This document shows positions 23,183-28,324 of a DNA stretch of 28,324 nt, one piece after another. Position numbers and translations under genes: made by a program. Position 1 is the first letter of the stretch; each line of letters begins with the position of its first letter. This DNA is from an uncultured Oscillospiraceae bacterium (GTDB lineage: Bacteria; Bacillota; Clostridia; Oscillospirales; Oscillospiraceae). Below the pieces are notes generated by a model that did no database searches, was not told where the DNA came from, and saw only the letters and a list, made by a program, of their open reading frames with translations. The stretch covers positions 1 to 28,324 of the forward strand of contig CALWYA010000004.1 of NCBI GenBank assembly GCA_944385645.1, in the 5' to 3' direction.

Positions 23183-23648
23183 ACTCCTCCCTGTCGGGCG
23201 GGTCATCCTCATGGCTGGCGTAGAAGTCCCGGTTGCGGATCTCGTCCTTCAGCAGGCAGTAGACCACCCCGATCACCAGGGTCAAAAACAGCTGTCCGCC
23301 CAGGAGGATGGCCGTGTCGGTAAACGTCCCCACCACAAACTGCATGAACAGGGGGATGATCCAAAACACCATCACATAGAACAGCGCCGCCAGACCCAGC
23401 ACCACCGGCCAGGCCGCCACGCGGCGGTATTGGGGCTTCCTCGCTCCCCGGTCCCCGTAGAGCAGCCGCTCCGGCTCCACCTCAAGGGCCCGGGCCAGCT
23501 CCCCCAAGGTGTCCAGACCGGGCAGGGACAGGCCCCGCTCCCAGGAGGACACCGTCTGCCGGGTCACGTGGAGCGCCTGGGCCAGCTGCTCCTGGGACAG
23601 CCCCTTCTCCCTGCGGATGGCGCGGATGTGGACGGCGATCTCATTCAT
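23181..23648 (-). CDS. XRE-family regulator with two C-terminal membrane helices
   Basis: A 155-residue protein. ATG 23648 is chosen over the longer frame to 23690 because a GGGAGG-like site lies just upstream. Residues 5-62 are the helix-turn-helix, with recognition helix VTRQTVSSWE. A basic patch (GARKPQYRR) precedes two hydrophobic segments, about 80-104 and 110-135, and the chain ends in an acidic tail. It has the same plan as the 17929-18381 protein: HTH, linker, two membrane helices. A perfect GCAAAT-CAT-ATTTGC dyad upstream is its likely operator. Convergent with the CBS gene. Confidence 0.88.
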   Translation of the reverse strand: MNEIAVHIRAIRREKGLSQEQLAQALHVTRQTVSSWERGLSLPGLDTLGELARALEVEPERLLYGDRGARKPQYRRVAAWPVVLGLAALFYVMVFWIIPLFMQFVVGTFTDTAILLGGQLFLTLVIGVVYCLLKDEIRNRDFYASHEDDPPDREE

Positions 23649-23700
23649 CTGCCTCGCTCCTTTCCCTCCTAATCTTAGCACGCCCCCCAAAAACCGGCAA

Positions 23701-23715
23701 GCAAATCATATTTGC
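23701..23715. promoter_or_regulatory. Palindrome GCAAAT-N3-ATTTGC upstream of the XRE gene
   Basis: A perfect 6-3-6 dyad 53-67 bases before ATG 23648, with the same geometry as the CAACC-N3-GGTTG sites. A further 8-bp hairpin, TTTGCCCC/GGGGCAAA (23711-23718, 23727-23734), overlaps its edge. Confidence 0.5.
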
Positions 23716-23736
23716 CCCGCCCCTTTGGGGCAAAAG

Positions 23737-23762
23737 AGCGCCGCCGGCCTCCCGGCGGCGCT
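23737..23762 (-). terminator. Terminator of the dnaD-like/dnaI-like/lspA/pseudouridine synthase operon
   Basis: Arms 23737-23747 and 23752-23762 pair perfectly over 11 bp with a four-base loop. On the minus strand CTCTTTT follows, which suits the operon ending at 23770. Confidence 0.82.
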
Positions 23763-23769
23763 GGCTGTT

Positions 23770-24678
23770 TCATTTGTCGATCTGCTTCAGAACCCGCTCA
23801 AACCAGTCGGGCAGGGGGCACTCCAGCTCCACCGGCGCCCCGGTGGAGGGGTGGAGGAACCTCAGTTTCCGGGCGTGGAGGCACTGGCCGGCCAGGCCGG
23901 GCCAGGGCTTTTTGGCCCCGTACACCGTGTCCCCCAGGAGGGGGTGGCCGATGGAGGCCATGTGGACCCGGATCTGGTGGGTGCGGCCCGTCTCCAGCCG
24001 GCACTCCAGATGGGTATAGCCGGGGTAGCGGCCCAGGACGGACCAGTGGGTCACCGCCGGCCGGCCGTTTTTCCGGTCCACTGCCATCCTCTTCCGGTCC
24101 ACCGGGTGGCGGCCGATGGGGGCGTCCACCGTGCCGGCGTCCTCCTGAAAGCCGCCCACCGCCACCGCCTCGTACACCCGGGCCAGGGTGTGGTCCTGGA
24201 GCTGGGCGGCCAGGGCCAGGTGGGCCCGGTCATTCTTGGCGGCGATGATGAGGCCGGAGGTGTCCCGGTCGATGCGGTGGACGATGCCCGGGCGCAGCTC
24301 GCCGTTGATTCCGGACAGGCTAGTTCCGCAGTGATATAACAGAGCGTTGACCAATGTGCCGTCCGGATGGCCGGGGGCGGGGTGGACCACCAGCCCCACC
24401 GGCTTGTTCACCACGATGACATCCCCGTCCTCGTACACCACGTCCAGGGGGATGTCCTGGGGGACGATCTCCACCGGCTCCGGGTCGGGCAGCTGGACCT
24501 CCAGCTCCTGTCCCGGGGCGAGGCGGTCGTTCTTCCGCACCGGCCTGCCCGCCCGGGTCACCCGCCCCTCCTCCAGCAGCCGCTGGGCGGCGGAGCGGGT
24601 CAGGTCGGGGACGGTCCGGGCCAGGAAGGCGTCGGCCCGCTCCCCCTCCCGGTCAGCGGTCCGCCGCAGCGTCGTCAT
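23770..24678 (-). CDS. RluA/RluD-family ribosomal pseudouridine synthase
   Basis: A 302-residue protein converting specific uridines in large-subunit rRNA to pseudouridine. Residues about 12-75 form an S4 RNA-binding domain (ADAFLARTVPDLTRSAAQRLL...). The catalytic block HRIDRDTSG contains Asp137. GRTHQIRVHMASIGHPLLGD and the terminal LHARKL motif complete the family pattern. The gene lies right after lspA, as the related ylyB does in Bacillus, and its start overlaps lspA by 26 bases, so they are coupled. The target uridines cannot be deduced (RluD-like is the closest guess). Confidence 0.95.
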   Translation of the reverse strand: MTTLRRTADREGERADAFLARTVPDLTRSAAQRLLEEGRVTRAGRPVRKNDRLAPGQELEVQLPDPEPVEIVPQDIPLDVVYEDGDVIVVNKPVGLVVHPAPGHPDGTLVNALLYHCGTSLSGINGELRPGIVHRIDRDTSGLIIAAKNDRAHLALAAQLQDHTLARVYEAVAVGGFQEDAGTVDAPIGRHPVDRKRMAVDRKNGRPAVTHWSVLGRYPGYTHLECRLETGRTHQIRVHMASIGHPLLGDTVYGAKKPWPGLAGQCLHARKLRFLHPSTGAPVELECPLPDWFERVLKQIDK

Positions 24679-25141
24679 GCTTTTTCTCCCGTGGCTCCAG
24701 CTTGTCCATGAGCAGCAGGTAATAGGCCACCGCGGCGATGCCCCCCACCACCACGCAGATGTCGGCCACGTTGAAGACGGCGAAGTTCATGAACAGCACG
24801 TTGAACATATCCACCACAAAGCCCCGGAACACCCGGTCGATGAGGTTGCCCACCGCCCCGGCCAGCAGCAGGGTGAGGGTCACCTTGCCCACCGGGTGGC
24901 GGAAGAAGTTCTTCCAGATGGCCAGCGCCAGCACTGCGGACATGGTCAGGGAGATCAAAGCCAGCACCCAGGTGTGCCCGCTGAAGATGGAAAAGGCCGC
25001 CCCGGTGTTCTGGACGTAGGTCAGCTCCAGCACGTGGGGGATGAAGGGCACATGGGCCCCCAGCTCGATATGTTGCAGGACCAGGTATTTCACCAGCTGG
25101 TCCAGGCCCACCAGGGCCGCGGTCAGGATCACGTATGGCAT
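24653..25141 (-). CDS. lspA: Lipoprotein signal peptidase (signal peptidase II)
   Basis: A 162-residue integral membrane aspartic protease that removes signal peptides from diacylglyceryl-prolipoproteins. ATG 25141 follows GGAGGAG by about five bases. Four membrane helices are evident. The two catalytic aspartates are Asp102 in GNLIDRVFRGFVVD and Asp127 in FNVADICVVVG. The NTGAAFSIF segment is also conserved. Its 3' end overlaps the pseudouridine synthase gene, and it starts 34 bases after the helicase-loader gene, in one operon. Confidence 0.98.
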   Translation of the reverse strand: MPYVILTAALVGLDQLVKYLVLQHIELGAHVPFIPHVLELTYVQNTGAAFSIFSGHTWVLALISLTMSAVLALAIWKNFFRHPVGKVTLTLLLAGAVGNLIDRVFRGFVVDMFNVLFMNFAVFNVADICVVVGGIAAVAYYLLLMDKLEPREKKHDDAAADR

Positions 25142-25175
25142 TTCTTCTCCTCCGGGGATCGTGATAGACGGGGGC

Positions 25176-26177
25176 TCACATCTGCCGCTTTTTCAGGAGC
25201 CGGATGTCGTCCCCGAAAAAGTGCAGGGCATGGTACTCCCCCTCCAGCCGGGAGGCGATCTGGGGGGGATACCGCCGGGCCGCCTCCTCCAGGGTCAGGT
25301 TGGTGGAAATGACGGTGTGCTTCTCCCCCACCAGCCGGCTGTTCACCAGCTCGTACAGGGCGGACTGGGTGAACTGGGTGACCAGCTCGCTGCCCAGGTC
25401 GTCCAGGATCAGCAGGTCGCAGTTGAGATAGCGCCGGGTCTCATCCCGGGCCTCCTGGCCGTCGGCGCTGTCCCGCTGGAACTTCCGGGCCTCGAACTGG
25501 GCGAATATATTGCCGGCGGTGTCGTACACCACCGAGTGTCCCTTTTCGGACACCGTCCGGGCGATACAGGCGGACAGGAAGGTCTTGCCCAGGCCGGGGG
25601 CCCCCGTCAGGAACAGGTTGCAGATGGGGAAGCGGCCGAACTTCTGGGCGTAGTTCAGGCACACCTCATACACCAGCTCCATGTTCTCCCGGGGGGAGGT
25701 CCCTCCGGGCCAGGGAGACTGGCTGTAGTAGTCCATGCGGAAGGTATCGAAGGACTGCTCCCCCAGGTCCAGCAGTTTGGACAGCTCGGCAATCTGCTCC
25801 CGGGCGCACAGCTCCCGCAGACACCGGCACATCTTCGCCCCCTGCCAGCCCGTATCCCCGCACAGGGGGCAGGCTGGCTTGTCGTCCAGGGCGTCCTCGG
25901 GCAGGCCCAGGGCCCCCAGGAGGACGGCCCGCTCCTGCTGGATAGCCAGGTTGCGCTCCCGGACCTCCCGGACGGCCCGGGCGGGGTCCTCCCCCTGGCG
26001 CAGGGCGGCGGCCACCAGCTGGGCCATGGTCTGCTGGAGCTGCCGGTCCAGCCGCTCCAGCTTGGGCTGGCGGGCGTAGGCGTCCCGGCGCAGGTTCTCC
26101 ACCCGCTCCCGCCGCTCCCGGCGGCCCTGCTCCAGCCGCTGGGTGGCCCGGCGCAGCACGTTGGCGTCATAGCCCAT
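25176..26177 (-). CDS. DnaI/DnaC-like replicative helicase loader ATPase
   Basis: A 333-residue AAA+ protein. Residues 1-95 are a charged helical region. A zinc-finger-like CPLCGDTG...CRC cluster (about 104-120) is typical of the DnaI/DnaC-like family in Clostridia. The Walker A box is GAPGLGKT with Lys198 and the Walker B box is LLILDDLG. STNL is sensor I, and an arginine-rich IASRLEG stretch follows. It loads the DnaB-type helicase at the origin or during restart. Its start overlaps the DnaD-like gene by 11 bases. This pair is the Firmicutes primosome module. Confidence 0.94.
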   Translation of the reverse strand: MGYDANVLRRATQRLEQGRRERRERVENLRRDAYARQPKLERLDRQLQQTMAQLVAAALRQGEDPARAVREVRERNLAIQQERAVLLGALGLPEDALDDKPACPLCGDTGWQGAKMCRCLRELCAREQIAELSKLLDLGEQSFDTFRMDYYSQSPWPGGTSPRENMELVYEVCLNYAQKFGRFPICNLFLTGAPGLGKTFLSACIARTVSEKGHSVVYDTAGNIFAQFEARKFQRDSADGQEARDETRRYLNCDLLILDDLGSELVTQFTQSALYELVNSRLVGEKHTVISTNLTLEEAARRYPPQIASRLEGEYHALHFFGDDIRLLKKRQM

Positions 26178-27123
26178 GTCCCTCGTCCTCCTTCCCCTTC
26201 ATCTGCTCCATCAGCCGGCGCATGCGCTCCATGTCCTCCCGGTCCCGCTGGGTCTGGGCGGGGGAGGCCGGGGCGGGCCGCTGCCCCCCCGCCCGGACAG
26301 GCCGGGGGTCCCGGTCCCCCGCCTGGATGGCGGCGGCGGTGTGCAGCCCCTTCTCGTGCCAGCGGCGGAGGATGCCGTTCATATAGCCCCAGTCCATGGA
26401 CTGCTTTTTCAGCACTGTGCGCTCATAGGCCATGCGGATGGCCTCGTCGTCAAAGCCCATGTCGTCCCAGGCGGCGATATAGGTCCGCTCCCGCTCCACC
26501 AGGGGGCGGGGCGGGATGTCCAGCAGCCGGAGGACCTCCCCCTCCCGGCCCCGCAGCCGGGTGAGCCGGGCCACGTGCTCCTCCGCCCGCTCCATGGTGT
26601 CGATGCCCTGCCGGGCCCAGGCGAAGCCCTCCCGGCGGATCTGGGACAGGAAGGGCCGGCGGCCGGGGCCGTATTTGCGCTCCATCTCCTGGATGCACCA
26701 GCCCACCAGCATGAGGATGACCTCGGCGGGCAGGGCCAGGTGGTCATAGAGGGTGTACAGGTTCTTCAGATCGGCGGCGGACAGCTTCTTGCCCAGCCGC
26801 CGCTCCACCTCGTCGGCCAGGGCCGGGAAGGTGGACGCCCGGTCGGCCAGGGCGGCGGCGATGTCCTCGGTGGCGTACTCCGGGGGCGGGGCCTCGGGGG
26901 CGGGGGCGGCGGCCGGCTCTGGCGCCTGGGCGGGGGCCAGCCCCGCCTGCTGCAGCTGCTCCAGGGCGGCGTCCAGCCGCGCCCGGGTCCAGCCGGGCAG
27001 CTCCCCCCGGCGCAGGAGGGACAGGTACGCCAGGGCGGCGTCCCCGCTGTCCAGCTTCAGCAGCTGGTCGGCCGCCCGGCCCGTCATGGCCAGGACCTCC
27101 CCCGGCAGATCGGTCTGGGTCAA
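26167..27123 (-). CDS. DnaD-domain primosomal protein
   Basis: A 318-residue protein. I choose TTG 27123 because GGAGGG lies seven bases upstream and a promoter at 27173-27201 would start transcription after the upstream ATGs; the open frame itself extends to 27342. The N-terminal 60 residues resemble a DnaD-like DDBH1 winged-helix (LPGEVLAMTGRAADQLL...). A Pro/Ala-rich linker (about 75-100) is followed by a DnaD DDBH2 domain (about 105-260). That domain includes LADEVERRLGKKLSAADL and the AWARQGIDTMERAEEH helix. It acts with the helicase loader in replication initiation or restart. It is the first gene of the operon. Confidence 0.87.
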   Translation of the reverse strand: MTQTDLPGEVLAMTGRAADQLLKLDSGDAALAYLSLLRRGELPGWTRARLDAALEQLQQAGLAPAQAPEPAAAPAPEAPPPEYATEDIAAALADRASTFPALADEVERRLGKKLSAADLKNLYTLYDHLALPAEVILMLVGWCIQEMERKYGPGRRPFLSQIRREGFAWARQGIDTMERAEEHVARLTRLRGREGEVLRLLDIPPRPLVERERTYIAAWDDMGFDDEAIRMAYERTVLKKQSMDWGYMNGILRRWHEKGLHTAAAIQAGDRDPRPVRAGGQRPAPASPAQTQRDREDMERMRRLMEQMKGKEDEGHGL

Positions 27124-27172
27124 GCGCGGTCCCTCCTCTCCCGTCGTTCCGGCGTCTCCGCCTTGTCGTACC

Positions 27173-27201
27173 ATTGTACCGCAAAATCTTCCCGGCGTAA
27201 A
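27173..27201 (-). promoter_or_regulatory. Sigma-A promoter of the dnaD-like operon
   Basis: Minus strand: -35 TTTACG (27196-27201), 17-base spacer, -10 TACAAT (27173-27178). It places the start of transcription downstream of the upstream ATG codons and supports the TTG start at 27123. Confidence 0.7.
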
Positions 27202-27320
27202 CAGCAAAATTCTCGCCGCCCCGGCGTCGAGCGGCGGACCTTCCTCCCCTTTCGGCTCGAGGAACGACGGATTTGGGAAAATTTCATGAAATATCTCTTT
27301 TTTAAGTGTGTGGGCCGTGT

Positions 27321-27326
27321 TATAAT
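27321..27326 (+). promoter_or_regulatory. -10 element of the zapA promoter
   Basis: A perfect TATAAT, 57 bases before the ATG. The hexamer 17 bases upstream is a T-run (27298-27303) and not a good -35. A 12-bp palindrome ATTTCATGAAAT (27281-27292) lies just upstream. Confidence 0.55.
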
Positions 27327-27382
27327 GGTCACAACTAGCCATGCCGGGACCGGCTCCAAATTATCTGCGGGGAGGAATCGCA

Positions 27383-27694
27383 ATGAGGAACAAAGTCGTG
27401 GTCACCATCGGCGGACGGGACTATACCATGGTGGCAGTGGAGGACGAGGAATACGTGCGCCAGTGCGCCCAGCACGTGGATCAGCAGCTGAAGCAGATCT
27501 CCTCCGGCCACCTGTCCCTGGCCGACGCGGCGGTGCTGGCCGCCATGAACATCGCCGACGAGTACTTCAAGGAACAGCAGGCGGGAGAGAACCTGCGCCG
27601 CCAGGTGAAGGAGAACCTGGAGGAGGCCAACCGGCTGAAGCTGGAGCTGTCCGAGGCCAAGCGGGAGATCTTCAAGCTGAGCACCCGGAAGTGA
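27383..27694 (+). CDS. zapA: Cell division protein ZapA
   Basis: A 103-residue cytosolic protein that bundles FtsZ filaments at the division septum. ATG 27383 follows GGGGAGGA by about eight bases. The N-terminal globular part (NKVVVTIGGRDYTMVAVEDEEYVRQCAQHVDQ) matches the ZapA fold: two strands, then a helix. From residue 50 a long coiled-coil helix runs to the C-terminus (AVLAAMNIADEYFKEQ...). It lies upstream of a U32 peptidase gene, as is common in Clostridia, and is separated from it by a terminator. Confidence 0.95.
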   Translation: MRNKVVVTIGGRDYTMVAVEDEEYVRQCAQHVDQQLKQISSGHLSLADAAVLAAMNIADEYFKEQQAGENLRRQVKENLEEANRLKLELSEAKREIFKLSTRK

Positions 27695-27702
27695 CGGAAG
27701 GT

Positions 27703-27729
27703 CCGGGCCGCCGACGGCGGCCCGGTTTT
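27703..27729 (+). terminator. Rho-independent terminator after zapA
   Basis: Arms 27703-27712 and 27716-27725 pair over 10 bp with a three-base loop. Four T follow. Some read-through into the U32 gene 27 bases later is likely. Confidence 0.82.
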
Positions 27730-27755
27730 CCGCTGAAAAAGGAGGCCAATTTTCC

Positions 27756-28324
27756 ATGCTGGAACTGCTCGCCCCCGCCGGCTCCATGGAGGCGGTGGCC
27801 GCCGCCGTACAGAACGGGGCGGACAGCGTCTATCTGGGCTACGGGGACTTCAACGCCCGCCGCAACGCCAAAAATTTCACCCCAGAGGAGGCCGCGGCGG
27901 CGGTTTCTTACTGCCATCTCCGGGGGGCCAGGGTCCACCTGACCCTGAACACCCTGCTCACCGACCGGGAGCTGGCCCGGGCCGCCGAACAGGCCGCCCA
28001 CGCCAGCCGGATCGGGGTGGACGCCGTCATCGTCCAGGACCTGGGGGTGGCCCGGATGCTCCGGCAGGTCGCCCCCGACCTGCCCCTCCACGCCTCCACC
28101 CAGATGACCGTCCACTCCCTGGACGGGGTGAAGGCCTGCGCCGACCTGGGCTTCACCCGGGTGGTGCTGGGCCGGGAGCTGAGCCGGGACCAGATCGCCT
28201 ACATCTGCCAGCACTCCCCCGTGGAGATCGAGGTCTTCGCCCACGGGGCCCTGTGCATGTGCTGGTCAGGCCAGTGCTTCCTCTCCTCGGTGATCGGGGG
28301 GCGCAGCGGCAACCGGGGGTTGTG
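27756..28324 (+). CDS. Peptidase U32 family protein (N-terminal part, runs off window)
   Basis: ATG 27756 follows AAAGGAGG, and 189 codons are visible before the window ends. The N-terminus (LELLAPAGSMEAVAAAVQNG) and the TIM-barrel repeats are typical. The U32 signature EVFAHGALCMCWSGQC is complete, with its conserved cysteines. Members include collagenase-like proteases and the RlhA/TrhP/UbiU-type RNA and cofactor hydroxylases. The cysteines of the latter bind an iron-sulfur cluster, so proteolysis should not be assumed. It may be co-expressed with zapA by read-through. Confidence 0.96.
   Translation, partial: MLELLAPAGSMEAVAAAVQNGADSVYLGYGDFNARRNAKNFTPEEAAAAVSYCHLRGARVHLTLNTLLTDRELARAAEQAAHASRIGVDAVIVQDLGVARMLRQVAPDLPLHASTQMTVHSLDGVKACADLGFTRVVLGRELSRDQIAYICQHSPVEIEVFAHGALCMCWSGQCFLSSVIGGRSGNRGL

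Noticed and set aside
1..28324. CRISPR arrays, tRNA/rRNA genes, prophage or transposase genes
   Set aside because: None seen by eye. The only direct repeats of note are the 78-bp pair at 15286/15749 and the 13-mer pair at 4671/4713.

Overview
The window looks like chromosome from a high-GC, spore-forming anaerobic Clostridia, most like the Flavonifractor/Lawsonibacter/Intestinimonas part of the Oscillospiraceae. The reasons are a strong GC bias at third codon positions, Firmicutes-type genes (a DnaD/DnaI-like pair, zapA, peptidase U32, an RluD-family gene next to lspA, a SpoIIQ-like M23 protein), strong Shine-Dalgarno sites, near-consensus sigma-A promoters and many XRE regulators of the SRQAxSxWE type. 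This assignment is inference. No rRNA, tRNA, CRISPR array, IS element or prophage was seen.

Layout. 1-4618 (all minus): a DUF3021/LytTR pair, an XRE-VanZ fusion regulator, a D-2-hydroxyacid dehydrogenase, an XRE gene overlapping a winged-helix-like hypothetical that appears frameshifted at a 6-base homopolymer, and a Phd/YefM-like antitoxin with no visible toxin but an elaborate AT-rich operator. 4803-8456 (plus): recG, a C_GCAxxG_C_C redox protein and a YihY/BrkB membrane protein. 8467-16861 (plus): the most unusual block. It holds a 1599-residue multidomain protein (HD domain, helical repeats, CoaD/NadD-type nucleotidyltransferase, GNAT-like and phosphoribosyltransferase-like regions), a long lactate/malate-dehydrogenase-like protein and a two-part flavodoxin-fold oxidoreductase with four cysteines. 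This block is interrupted by a lower-GC island with a VanZ protein, a truncated 5' copy of the oxidoreductase gene and a small two-helix membrane protein. 16869-18381 (minus): a SpoIIQ-like M23 protein and an XRE/small membrane protein pair. 18599-19905 (plus): an M16 peptidase. 19941-22406 (minus): a secreted SLH-anchored alpha/beta hydrolase. 22709-23182 (plus): a twin-CBS protein. 23181-27123 (minus): an XRE membrane regulator, then the operon dnaD-like, dnaI-like, lspA, RluD-family synthase. 27321-28324 (plus): zapA and the start of a U32 peptidase.

How the parts relate. Three HTH regulators carry membrane-spanning C-termini, and each has a 15-bp 6-3-6 palindrome upstream. Two with nearly the same recognition helix share CAACC-N3-GGTTG, while the third has GCAAAT-N3-ATTTGC. 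The best candidate for an undescribed system is the 8.5-16.8 kb block. Its components (nucleotidyltransferase plus HD hydrolase as in the nadD-yqeK pair, a Rossmann dehydrogenase, a flavin reductase) point towards nucleotide-cofactor or redox metabolism, but the substrate cannot be read from sequence.
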